Source: Pseudomonas alliivorans
GTDB lineage: Bacteria; Pseudomonadota; Gammaproteobacteria; Pseudomonadales; Pseudomonadaceae
Assembly: GCF_017826695.1 (NCBI RefSeq)
Contig: NZ_JAFFZW010000003.1
Span: 310,001 to 374,000, forward strand
Direction of reading: 5' to 3'
DNA length: 64,000 nucleotides
Part shown: piece by piece, positions 38,555-46,497 of the stretch
How the letters are laid out: each line of letters starts with the position of its first letter
Numbering within the stretch: the first letter of the stretch is position 1
Position numbers and translations under genes: made by a program
The notes under the pieces: model-generated
The model's input: only the letters and a program-made list of their open reading frames with translations
What the model was told of the DNA's origin: nothing
Database searches by the model: none

Positions 38555-38875
38555 GTGCTTCGACGATGTGAAACGCCGCTGGACTATGTTCCAGAGGGGC
38601 AATTACAAGCCATGCAAGCTGCCACGCCGAAAGACCCTCAACAGCAGCAGATCGTGACCAATGCTTACAAATCTGCAATGGAGGCTGCCGCTCGGTCGAT
38701 GTCGCCATTCACAGCGGCCACGGGCGAGAAGGCGCGCTTGATCCTGAGTCAGATGAAGACGGGCCACACCGTCATATATCGCACCGTGGGACTGAATCAA
38801 GCAGCGAGCACCACCGGCGAATATGCGCTTGATCAATCCCTTGCCGCTGCGCTTCGACAATGCGGCATAAACTGA
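38555..38875 (+). CDS. Unrecognised protein, probably a fragment
   Basis: This frame of 106 codons reads plausibly from about residue 12 onward (VPEGQLQAMQAATPKDPQQQQ, then ARLILSQMKTGHTVIYRTVG) and ends with a stop at 38,875. The opening residues look unlike the rest and no ribosome site is seen, so it is probably the 3' part of a broken gene. No domain was recognised. Confidence 0.3.
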   Translation: MLRRCETPLDYVPEGQLQAMQAATPKDPQQQQIVTNAYKSAMEAAARSMSPFTAATGEKARLILSQMKTGHTVIYRTVGLNQAASTTGEYALDQSLAAALRQCGIN

Positions 38876-38962
38876 CCGGCCCCTGCGGATGAGATGCCCT
38901 AAGCTTTAGAGACATCGGCAAAATCCTCGCCGATCTTCCTGTGCGGGCTTAGAGGCAGTCTT

Positions 38963-39031
38963 GCCCGGTGCCGGGCACTGCCCAGTGCGGGTGCAGATAG
39001 ATCGGCTGAAACCCAAGCCGATCTATCTGCA
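38963..39031. repeat. Three hairpins in a row
   Basis: GCCCGG-TG-CCGGGC (38,963-38,976) is followed by GCACTG-CC-CAGTGC (38,975-38,988). After three bases comes a perfect 16-base stem with an 8-base loop (38,992-39,007 TGCAGATAGATCGGCT with its inverse at 39,016-39,031). No T run follows. The density of perfect dyads is far above that of neighbouring DNA. Possible roles are a recombination or replication site, or a transcript end. Confidence 0.55.
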
Positions 39032-39560
39032 GGAGCGAAGTGGAAAAATCCCACTTTGAGATGCCGGAAGGTTTTCCGGTGTCTAGCTTGGGCAGCGTGG
39101 GCTTCGGATCGCGCCCTTTCACGAGCCGGTCGTAAAAGTGATCTGGCACGTTGAGATGCAAGCAGAACTGCTCACATCTGGATGCGGGGCCGAGCCCCCT
39201 TTGGGGTATGGATCAGATCGAGGCCGGGGCCGAGGTATCCACCAACGGAGTAAATCCTTGGCGGGGGATTACCCACCACCTGTGGAGATATCCTGAAAGC
39301 TAAGGGCATCAACGTCAGGGCAACGCGCCGTGTTGGGCTGTACGGCAGGCAAGATAGGGAGGGTAGGCCTACCTGCTTGGCTGAAACCGCAGAAATGTGC
39401 CCGAAGCTGGGCGTATCTCCAAAATCCACACGCGCCGCAAGTTGAGTCAAAAAAATCAGGTAATGCAATGGCATTTTGATGGCGCGAACCGTCTGTGTTG
39501 AGTAATCTCCGTTGACGGCTACGATCGTTAAACATACATGACCATCTGTTCGGAGAATAA

Positions 39561-40946
39561 ATGAAAGGACTCTTTCCACAATTTGATAACTCTAATGTCG
39601 TTAACTACACGACCGCATGGAACGAAGCGCTCTTTGTTTTTGATACAAACATACTTCTCAATCTTTATCGGTATCAACCTGGCACCCGAGAAGAGTTAAT
39701 AACAATCCTAAACAAGCTTTCTGACCGCATATGGATACCTCACCATGTAGCATTAGAATTTCAGCGAAATCGACTGTTAGTGATTTCAGCGCAAGGACGC
39801 AGCTTTAATGAAATCCGTAGTGTTCTCACTAAAGCGCAGACCGTGCTTTCCTCGGAGATATCTAAGCTTAGCCTTCAAAACCGCCATGCATTGATTAATA
39901 CAGATGTTCTGCTGGAGGAGTTCAACGGATTAGTTGAAAAATTCCGTGCTCAGCTTGATGAGCAGCAGGGAGCACAACAAAAGCCAATGGATCAAGATCC
40001 TCTTAAACTCCGAATCGAAGAACTATTTGATGGTAAAGTAGGTAAGTCTTTTAAAGATCAAAATTCTGTGGATTCGGCTATGAGGGAGGCAGATACACGA
40101 TACAAATTTAAAATCCCCCCAGGGTACGAAGATGACGGAAAAGATAAAGATGGTCCGGATGAATTCATGCACTCAGGGATTACATTCAAAAGGAAGTATG
40201 GCGATTACTTTGCATGGATACAGCTATTAGATCATGCCAAGCAACAAGGGGTGAAGAGCCTAATTTTTGTAACCGATGATGGGAAGGAAGACTGGTGGTC
40301 GATTGTAAACTTTAATGGCCCCAAAACCATTGGTGCAAGGCCGGAGCTGGTTGAAGAAGCATCAAGGATTGGCGGTATTGATAACTTTATCATGTATAAG
40401 CCGGAAGGTTTCCTTCAGTATGCAAAAAAATATCTTGCAGCTACCGTTTCAGAAGATACTTTGAATGAAGTGCGAGATATTTCGTCGAGCAACAAGCTTA
40501 GAGATCGGGTAGCTGATCACTTGAGCTTTGCTAAAGCAGCCGAAGATTGCGTGCATGATTGGCTATTAAGTCGTTACGGCAACACCCTTAATAATAGAAA
40601 TGTATATCCTGACTTTATAGTCGGAGATGGACTATATCGCAAAGGTTTTGAAGTAAAGGTCGCGCTTGCTAATCTGTCTTTTTTCAATAAGGCAATACAC
40701 CAGGCGATGAGAGCGCTTGCTCAAGAAGAGTTTGAAAGTTTTACGTTAGTGCTCGTGGTGCCTGATACTGTAGATCCGTACTCAGTGCTAGAAAAATTAA
40801 TTAATAATCCAATTTCCGACGCTCCTGCAAACCTAATTATATCAATTGGCCAATTGCTAAAAACTATTACAGGTTTTGAGTTTGTGATGACGCTTGAGGA
40901 TCAATATAACAATCTGAGTCGCTATAAATTCACAGGGGCGGACTGA
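39561..40946 (+). CDS. PIN-like plus PD-(D/E)XK-like double nuclease protein
   Basis: This 461-residue protein is strongly AT-rich. The N-terminal two thirds match PIN_8-type domains: FVFDTNILLNLYR (Asp28), PHHVALEFQRNR (Glu66), KYGDYFAW (Asp215) and FVTDDGKEDWW (Asp239, Asp240, Asp244), the acidic residues of a metal-dependent RNase centre. A coiled stretch (about 75-160) lies between. The C-terminal part has YPDFIVGDG (Asp351) followed by GFEVKVA (Glu364, Lys366), the spacing of a PD-(D/E)XK nuclease core, then a helix HQAMRAL. The PIN call is firm; the second nuclease is inference from motif only. GGAG precedes the ATG. It stands alone among phage and recombinase remnants, in keeping with a defence role. 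Confidence 0.75.
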   Translation: MKGLFPQFDNSNVVNYTTAWNEALFVFDTNILLNLYRYQPGTREELITILNKLSDRIWIPHHVALEFQRNRLLVISAQGRSFNEIRSVLTKAQTVLSSEISKLSLQNRHALINTDVLLEEFNGLVEKFRAQLDEQQGAQQKPMDQDPLKLRIEELFDGKVGKSFKDQNSVDSAMREADTRYKFKIPPGYEDDGKDKDGPDEFMHSGITFKRKYGDYFAWIQLLDHAKQQGVKSLIFVTDDGKEDWWSIVNFNGPKTIGARPELVEEASRIGGIDNFIMYKPEGFLQYAKKYLAATVSEDTLNEVRDISSSNKLRDRVADHLSFAKAAEDCVHDWLLSRYGNTLNNRNVYPDFIVGDGLYRKGFEVKVALANLSFFNKAIHQAMRALAQEEFESFTLVLVVPDTVDPYSVLEKLINNPISDAPANLIISIGQLLKTITGFEFVMTLEDQYNNLSRYKFTGAD

Positions 40947-41107
40947 CGTACCTACCCATGTCCTAGGGTAAAGCCGCTATCGATATGTGGGTTGGGGATG
41001 TTCCCTGCCCACGAACATAATTGATTCAGCTCGGCGCTAGATCTGTTTAACTCAAATGTGCGTGGAAATGGTAAATTTCTTGACAGCCCCTAGACAGATC
41101 AGACCTT

Positions 41108-41584
41108 ATGGCCACGCTCACTCCCGAAATCAAAACCTTTATCGTTCAGGCGCTGGCCTGCTTCGACTCACCGTCGCAGGTCGCCGAGGCCGTGAGGACT
41201 AACTTTGGGGTGACTGTCTCCCGTCAGCAGGTCGAGATTCACGACCCGACCAAGCGCAGCAGCAAAGGCCTGGCCAAGCGCTGGGTGACGCTATTTGAAG
41301 ACACCCGGGCGGGCTTTCGCGAAACCATGATAGAGGTGCCGGTGGCGAACCGGGCGTACCGGCTCCGTGCGCTCGGTCGGATGGTGGAAGAGGCGGAGGA
41401 GCGCGGGCATCTTGCTCAGGCCGCCAAGTTGTTAGAGCAGGCTGCCAAGGAATGTGGCGATATGTACACCGTACGCCGTGCCGCCAGTGCGGGATCTAGC
41501 GGAGAGCTGGCAACGCGTATAGCAGTCGAGTTTTCGCTCGCACCAGGTAGTCAGGTCTCGCCAAGCGCACCGAACCGGTCATGA
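41108..41584 (+). CDS. Phage DUF2280 protein (terminase small-subunit-like)
   Basis: This 158-residue protein begins MATLTPEIKTFIVQALACFDSPSQVAEAVRTNFGV, a DNA-binding-like start typical of DUF2280, which in phages lies just before the large terminase gene. The middle is helical (VEEAEERGHLAQAAKLLEQAAKE). Here no terminase, portal or head gene follows, so it is an orphan of a lost prophage or satellite. The C terminus after about residue 140 may be altered. The ribosome site is weak. Confidence 0.75.
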   Translation: MATLTPEIKTFIVQALACFDSPSQVAEAVRTNFGVTVSRQQVEIHDPTKRSSKGLAKRWVTLFEDTRAGFRETMIEVPVANRAYRLRALGRMVEEAEERGHLAQAAKLLEQAAKECGDMYTVRRAASAGSSGELATRIAVEFSLAPGSQVSPSAPNRS

Positions 41585-41904
41585 GCGAGAAAAAAGGCGA
41601 TGGTTTCCACTGAGGTTTCCACGGCTCAGAGCCATTCCAAATTGGTATCCACCAAACCAGTCCGTTCTCAGCGCCTCGCGCCACAATTTCGCGCACCACC
41701 ACTTCGTGGCGCGGATTAATTCCCACCATTGGTGGAGAACCGGCCGAACGAATCATTCAGCCCGGCGGGCGGAATACCTGCCATACCGAACCGGGAGGCC
41801 AGGTGCAAAATCCTTTGCAACTGAGATGTGCTCAAAACTGAGCACATCGATCAGCACGACATTAACAATCTACTCACATACTCCGAACCGACGAAGGTAG
41901 CCGA
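41585..41904. other. Gap with stem-loop copy A
   Basis: These 320 bases hold no supported gene. They include the first copy of the 37-base stem-loop (41,677-41,713) that recurs after the DUF2971 gene, and the promoter region of that gene. ATGTGCTCAAAACTGAGCAC at 41,827-41,846 contains a further small dyad, GTGCTC/GAGCAC. Confidence 0.45.
41677..41713. repeat. Stem-loop element, copy A
   Basis: CGCGCCAC (41,677-41,684) and GTGGCGCG (41,706-41,713) form a perfect 8-base stem with a 21-base loop beginning AATTTCGCGC. The same stem, loop size and loop start recur at 42,655-42,691 in the same direction, on the other side of the DUF2971 gene. Confidence 0.75.
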
Positions 41905-42564
41905 ATGAAAACACGCCGTGTGTACCATTTTTGTGAAGCGAAATACGGTTTGGAAAATATCCGAAAGCGCAGGATAAAAGTTTCGACTTTTGACGACTTG
42001 AATGACCCATTTGAGCTTATGTGTCACGACACAAGTGATCCGCGCTTACGATCTCAGTTGAACCAGCTCAAGCAAACGGTTGAGAAAGAACAAGGGATAC
42101 TCTGTTTCAGTAAGGATTATTCAAGCCCGGTACAGTGGGCTCATTACGCCGACCGCCACAGAGGAATTTGCTTGGGATTTGATATGCCAGAGGAGTATTT
42201 GGAGGATGTGATATACCGCACGAAGCGTATCGATTTCAAAGCCCAACCTCAGGACGTTATTGACGGGTTTGATAGGCAGCTGAGGGAATTGTTGACCACG
42301 AAGTATAAGCATTGGTCATACGAGCGTGAGGTTCGTTCGTTCGGAACGCTGGGCGTTCCAGACCCCAGCAGTGGGCTTTACTTTAGCGCTTTCAGCGAGC
42401 ACATGACTCTAAAGGAAGTGATTGTCGGATCAGGAGCTGCGATATCCAGGGCCGATCTCTACGAGGCTATCGGGGATCTCGAGCCTGTGGTCTGTTTTAA
42501 AGTCAGAGCCGCTTTCCGGAGCTACACGATGGTAAAAAACAAGGACGATTCTCTGTGGAAGTAG
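41905..42564 (+). CDS. DUF2971 protein
   Basis: This 219-residue protein has the DUF2971 order: an N-terminal start VYHFCEAKYGLENIRKRRIKVS with FDDLNDPFEL, then GILCFSKDYSSPVQWAHYADRHRGICLGFD, and later WSYEREVRSFG. No catalytic centre is known for this family; members are frequent in mobile and defence-rich DNA. No signal peptide or membrane part is visible. It is boxed by two copies of the same stem-loop, as if it were a cassette. Confidence 0.8.
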   Translation: MKTRRVYHFCEAKYGLENIRKRRIKVSTFDDLNDPFELMCHDTSDPRLRSQLNQLKQTVEKEQGILCFSKDYSSPVQWAHYADRHRGICLGFDMPEEYLEDVIYRTKRIDFKAQPQDVIDGFDRQLRELLTTKYKHWSYEREVRSFGTLGVPDPSSGLYFSAFSEHMTLKEVIVGSGAAISRADLYEAIGDLEPVVCFKVRAAFRSYTMVKNKDDSLWK

Positions 42565-42916
42565 CTGTATCTTCCGAGCCTGACAGCAGGTCGGAACAGG
42601 CCGCCTCGTCCCTGTGGTGATCTCGCCATCCTGCGTTGCAGTCGGCAACTAATCCGCGCCACAATTTCGCGCCCCTTCATTTCGTGGCGCGAAGCAACTC
42701 TCCCCGCTGGGGGAAGTTAGGCTCAACCTCAATCTGAGGCTGGATCACTGAGCTGAAATATCAGCCCTGTATCACTTAGCCTGCCTCCGACTTACTGCAA
42801 CAAAATCCTTCTTTTTGGCTTGACCGTTCGTCCGCTTTAAAAGGGTCGTTTCGTCCCGTTCTGTCTCGTTCTTTGTATCACTAAGAGTGCACCTAAACTG
42901 ATACGAGACGCACATC
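42565..42916. other. Gap with stem-loop copy B
   Basis: These 352 bases hold stem-loop copy B and the promoter region of the serine recombinase gene. No gene is supported. Confidence 0.45.
42655..42691. repeat. Stem-loop element, copy B
   Basis: CGCGCCAC (42,655-42,662) and GTGGCGCG (42,684-42,691) repeat the stem of copy A with the same 21-base loop length and the same ACAATTTCGCGC opening. The copies lie 978 bases apart in direct orientation. Confidence 0.75.
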
Positions 42917-43534
42917 ATGTTCATTCGCGCATACCTTCGAGCCTCAACCGATGAGCAAGACGCCGGCCGGGCTCGCGCCTCGCTCGAGCGGTTCGCCGGC
43001 GACCACAACAAAGTCATTGCCAGCGAGTACTTGGAGAATGCCAGCGGCGCGACGGCGGATCGCCCCGAGCTGCTACGCTTGCTCAAAGATGCGCGTAAGG
43101 GTGACGTGCTGCTGGTGGAATCCATCGACAGGCTCTCACGCTTGCCCTTAGACGACTGGCATAAGCTCAAGGCCGCTATCGACTCCAAGGGCCTGCGAAT
43201 CGTCGCGCTCGATCTGCCAACGAGCCACCAGGGAATGCAGGACGCCAAGGGGGACGAGTTCACCAGCCGGATGTTGGGGGCGATCAACTCCATGCTGGTG
43301 GAGATGATGGCTGCGATCGCGCGCAAGGATTACGAGCAGCGCCGCGAACGCCAGGCTCAGGGTATCGAGAAAGCGAAAGCTGCCGGCAAGTACCAGGGCC
43401 GTCCCGTCGACGAGGATTTGCACAAGAGAGTGAGGGAGCTGCTAGGTGCTGGCCTTGGCATCCGTGCAACAGCGAGGCACGCCACCTGTTCCACCACGAC
43501 AGTACTGCGCATCAAGGACAGCTTGCAGGCCTAA
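42917..43534 (+). CDS. Serine recombinase (resolvase/invertase family)
   Basis: This 205-residue small serine recombinase has the catalytic Ser10 in AYLRASTDEQDA, the conserved LLVESIDRLSRL (Arg pair region) and the DEFTSRMLGAINSMLVEMMAAIARKDYEQRRERQAQGIEKAK long helix. It ends in a C-terminal helix-turn-helix (GLGIRATARHATCSTTTVLRIK). It could resolve or invert DNA at a local site. It is part of the phage-like stretch next to an HNH gene. The ATG is the only good start for the domain. Confidence 0.88.
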   Translation: MFIRAYLRASTDEQDAGRARASLERFAGDHNKVIASEYLENASGATADRPELLRLLKDARKGDVLLVESIDRLSRLPLDDWHKLKAAIDSKGLRIVALDLPTSHQGMQDAKGDEFTSRMLGAINSMLVEMMAAIARKDYEQRRERQAQGIEKAKAAGKYQGRPVDEDLHKRVRELLGAGLGIRATARHATCSTTTVLRIKDSLQA

Positions 43535-43561
43535 CTTTGGCCATCATTGATTAGGATCAAG

Positions 43562-44233
43562 ATGAAAAAACTGTGCGCGATATGCGGCATTAGGCCCGGC
43601 ACCACTTCCGACCATATCCCGCCGAAGGGCCTGTATACGAAGCCGTACCCCCGGAATATGCACACTGTTCCAGCGTGCCCGAAATGCAATCAAGGGGGAT
43701 CTCTAGCGGATGAGATAGTGAAGATCATGATAGGCCTGAGCACTGGCGAAGCCAGAGGAGACCAGTCTCTTGTGATCGAATCGATGCAGAAAACTTTAGC
43801 CGCAAATAAAAAACTGAGCCGTAAGGTGTTTCAGTCCGCCCAGCGCACATTCCATCACTTCAATGGGCCAATTCTTAGGCCGGCAGTGGCCGTGCGCTTC
43901 AATGGGAAAGAGTACCGGGAGGTGATAACCCGAATCGTTAGAGCCCTTTACTGGGTTGAGAGAGGTTCGGCGCTGGGAATTGCAGCCAAAGTGACAGTAG
44001 ATGCTTTTGAACAGATCGAAGATCCCGGCCAGGTTGCTCTAATTCAGACCGCCCTAAACAGCACTCAGCCAAAACACCTGAATGAATCGACGTTCGTCTA
44101 CAGAGTGGTATTCGACGACGCAGGAAACTCAATTTGGGGACTGATGTTCTTTGGCGCTCATTTGGCGATCGCATCGGCAGATGCGCCGGCTCACTCTGTC
44201 GCTTGTGGCTCGGCATCGGAGGGCTTGAAGTAG
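43562..44233 (+). CDS. HNH-endonuclease-like protein
   Basis: This 223-residue protein starts with a zinc-ribbon HNH core: CAICGIRPGTTSDHIPPKGLY (CxxC and DH), then NMHTVPACPKCNQG (second CxxC and Asn). The remaining part, about 160 residues, is unknown. It should bind zinc and may nick or cut DNA or RNA. AGGA lies five bases before the ATG at 43,562; a TTG five codons earlier is less likely. It follows the recombinase by 27 bases and may share its transcript. Confidence 0.75.
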   Translation: MKKLCAICGIRPGTTSDHIPPKGLYTKPYPRNMHTVPACPKCNQGGSLADEIVKIMIGLSTGEARGDQSLVIESMQKTLAANKKLSRKVFQSAQRTFHHFNGPILRPAVAVRFNGKEYREVITRIVRALYWVERGSALGIAAKVTVDAFEQIEDPGQVALIQTALNSTQPKHLNESTFVYRVVFDDAGNSIWGLMFFGAHLAIASADAPAHSVACGSASEGLK

Positions 44234-44446
44234 GCTGTTGCACCCATCATGCACCCATGGGACTAACGGCGCGGCAACCACATTGGCCAAAGCCTCCTAA
44301 ATATATGGTGTCCCAGGCGGGGTTCGAACCTGCAACCTTCCCCTTAGGAGGGCCATTAGTATCGCTGCTTGCTGTCACCCTGCTGTCACGGACGTTTCGG
44401 CGAGTGGGGGACAAAGGCTATAAGCCTTGAAAAGCCTTGAATTCAT
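44234..44446. other. Island edge with repeats
   Basis: This short gap holds a direct repeat TGCACCCAT (44,246 and 44,257), the broken tRNA 3' part at 44,306 and no gene. It joins the accessory stretch to the tRNA-Arg(CCG) gene. Confidence 0.45.
44306..44354 (-). tRNA. Truncated tRNA-Arg(CCT) 3' half, probable attachment-site scar
   Basis: On the minus strand the DNA reads as the 3' part of a tRNA: anticodon loop with CCT (CTCCTAA), variable part, T arm around GGTTCGAAC, acceptor end CTGGGACACCA. The 5' half is missing, and the match ends inside the anticodon stem, where tyrosine integrases often cross over. The T stem has an A-C mismatch, a sign of decay. It differs from the intact tRNA-Arg(CCG) 93 bases away, so it is not a copy of that gene. 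Confidence 0.6.
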
Positions 44447-44523
44447 TGGCGCACCAGGCGGGATTCGAACCCACGACCCCTGCCTTCGGAGGGCAGTACT
44501 CTATCCAGCTGAGCTACTGGTGC
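44447..44523 (-). tRNA. tRNA-Arg (anticodon CCG)
   Basis: This 77-base tRNA includes an encoded CCA. The acceptor arms GCACCAG and CTGGTGC pair fully, the D arm holds AGCTCAGCTGGATAGAG, the anticodon loop CTCCGAA sits on a GCC stem, and the T arm has GTGGG-TTCGAAT-CCCGC. The anticodon CCG reads Arg codon CGG. It closes the accessory region. Confidence 0.93.
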
Positions 44524-44865
44524 AACGCGGGCGCCATGATACTCATCTGATGGGCGGGCGTCCATGCTGGCGAGCGGCTGTTGTCGATTTCGCACGCTTT
44601 ACCCGTCCCGTGCCTGAAAATCACGCAAACCCTCCAATCCCACCTCAACACCCCGTTCTTTTTTTCGAACAGGCTATTGTCCTTTACCCCCGCAGTCCCT
44701 AGGATTCGTTTGAGATTTCAAACGTTCTTGTTCGGTCTTCGCGCTTTCTCGCGCCGCGCATCGCTCAGGCCGATGGAATGTTTTCCCGGCGATGACTTCC
44801 AACGGGGGTGCATCGATATTCATGTGTTCGCTCCGCCCTTGTGCGGTGCTGTTTAGGAGGCCGAC
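44524..44865. other. Gap upstream of gabD
   Basis: These 342 bases lie between the tRNA and gabD. They should carry the gabD promoter and the tRNA promoter. No gene or notable repeat was seen. Confidence 0.4.
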
Positions 44866-46308
44866 ATGCAGCTCAAAGATTCCAAACTGTTCCGCCAGCA
44901 AGCCTACATCAACGGCCAGTGGCTGGATGCGGACGGTGGTCAGTCGATCAAGGTCAATAACCCTGCCACCAACGAGATCCTCGGGACGGTGCCGAAAATG
45001 GGCGCGGCCGAGACGCGTCGTGCGATCGAGGCGGCTGACAGGGCGCTGCCCGCCTGGCGTGCGTTGACCGCCAAGGAGCGGGGCAACAAGTTGCGTCGCT
45101 GGTTCGAGCTGATGATCGAGAACCAGGACGACCTGGGTCTGTTGATGACGCTGGAGCAGGGCAAGCCGCTGGCCGAGGCCAAGGGCGAGATTGCTTACGC
45201 CGCTTCCTTTATTGAGTGGTTCGCGGAAGAAGCCAAGCGCGTCTACGGCGATGTGATTCCCGGTCACCAGCCGGACAAGCGCCTGATCGTGCTCAAGCAG
45301 CCAATTGGTGTGACCGCTGCGATTACGCCGTGGAACTTCCCGGCCGCGATGATCACCCGTAAAGCCGGTCCTGCGCTGGCGGCGGGTTGCACCATGGTGC
45401 TCAAGCCTGCTTCGCAGACGCCTTACTCTGCACTGGCGCTGGCTGAACTGGCCGAGCGTGCGGGTATTCCGGCGGGCGTGTTCAGTGTGGTGACGGGCAG
45501 CGCGGGCGATATCGGCAGCGAACTGACCGGCAACCCGATCGTGCGCAAGCTGTCCTTCACGGGCTCGACCGACATTGGTCGTCAGCTGATGGCCGAATGC
45601 GCCAAGGACATCAAGAAAGTCTCGCTGGAACTGGGCGGCAACGCGCCGTTCATCGTGTTTGACGATGCCGACCTGGATAAGGCGGTTGAAGGCGCGATGA
45701 TCTCCAAGTACCGCAACAACGGTCAGACCTGCGTCTGCGCCAACCGTATCTACGTGCAGGACGCGGTGTACGACGCGTTCGCCGAGAAGCTCAAGGTTGC
45801 CGTGGCCAAGCTCAAGATCGGTAACGGTCTGGAAGAAGGCATCACCACCGGTCCGCTGATCGACGACAAGGCCGTGGCCAAGGTCAAGGAACACATTGCC
45901 GACGCCGTGAGCAAGGGCGCTAAAGTGTTGTCCGGTGGCAACAGCATGGAAGGCTCGTTCTTCGAACCGACTATTCTGGTCAACGTGTCGAAAGATGCTG
46001 CTGTCGCGAAGGAAGAAACCTTCGGCCCGCTGGCACCGCTGTTCCGCTTCAAGGATGAGGCCGAAGTGATCGAAATGGCCAACGACACCGAGTTCGGTCT
46101 GGCGTCGTACTTCTATGCTCAGAACATGAGCCGCGTGTTCCGCGTGGCCGAGGCGCTGGAATACGGCATGGTGGGTATCAACACCGGCCTGATCTCCAAC
46201 GAACTGGCACCGTTCGGCGGCATCAAGTCCTCGGGCCTGGGTCGTGAAGGCTCCAAGTACGGCATCGAAGATTATCTGGAAATCAAATACCTCTGCCTGT
46301 CGGTCTGA
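44866..46308 (+). CDS. gabD: Succinate-semialdehyde dehydrogenase
   Basis: This 480-residue enzyme has the aldehyde-dehydrogenase marks: ITPWNFPAAMITRK, Lys180 in CTMVLKPASQTP, FTGSTDIG, the general base Glu255 in LELGGNAPF and the nucleophile Cys289 in NNGQTCVCANR. It oxidises succinic semialdehyde to succinate, the last step of GABA breakdown, in the cytoplasm. TAGGAGG lies before the ATG. gabT follows 189 bases later on the same strand, after a hairpin. Confidence 0.93.
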   Translation: MQLKDSKLFRQQAYINGQWLDADGGQSIKVNNPATNEILGTVPKMGAAETRRAIEAADRALPAWRALTAKERGNKLRRWFELMIENQDDLGLLMTLEQGKPLAEAKGEIAYAASFIEWFAEEAKRVYGDVIPGHQPDKRLIVLKQPIGVTAAITPWNFPAAMITRKAGPALAAGCTMVLKPASQTPYSALALAELAERAGIPAGVFSVVTGSAGDIGSELTGNPIVRKLSFTGSTDIGRQLMAECAKDIKKVSLELGGNAPFIVFDDADLDKAVEGAMISKYRNNGQTCVCANRIYVQDAVYDAFAEKLKVAVAKLKIGNGLEEGITTGPLIDDKAVAKVKEHIADAVSKGAKVLSGGNSMEGSFFEPTILVNVSKDAAVAKEETFGPLAPLFRFKDEAEVIEMANDTEFGLASYFYAQNMSRVFRVAEALEYGMVGINTGLISNELAPFGGIKSSGLGREGSKYGIEDYLEIKYLCLSV

Positions 46309-46335
46309 TCCAGACTGTCCGGCCAGAGTTATTGC

Positions 46336-46374
46336 AGCCGATGGCGCGCGAGAGCGACGTGTCATCGGCTTTTG
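46336..46374 (+). terminator. Hairpin between gabD and gabT
   Basis: AGCCGATG (46,336-46,343) and CATCGGCT (46,363-46,370) pair perfectly with a 19-base loop, followed by a short TTT. It is a weak terminator or attenuator, so gabT may be partly independent of gabD. Confidence 0.5.
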
Positions 46375-46497
46375 CTGCACCCCAAACTTATTGGTGGCCT
46401 GAAGGCTGCGACAGTCGATCATCGTATGCTGTTGCAACTGATCCAGCCCGCTTGATCCTTGAGCTACGCCGACCGATGAGCGGCGAATGAGGAATAC

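Larger units (their letters stand above)
38347..39560. other. Mosaic of gene fragments
   Basis: No complete gene is supported in these 1.2 kb. Several frames look like cut coding DNA: a minus-strand end at 38,448-38,560 (...KHKGIERNALWLSQTVLEE), the plus-strand frame 38,555-38,875, a minus-strand frame 38,949-39,161 with HLNVPDHFYDRLVKGRDP, and a plus-strand frame near 39,250-39,447 lacking a start. None was recognised. A row of three hairpins lies at 38,963-39,031. The stretch looks like a repeatedly rearranged site. Confidence 0.5.
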
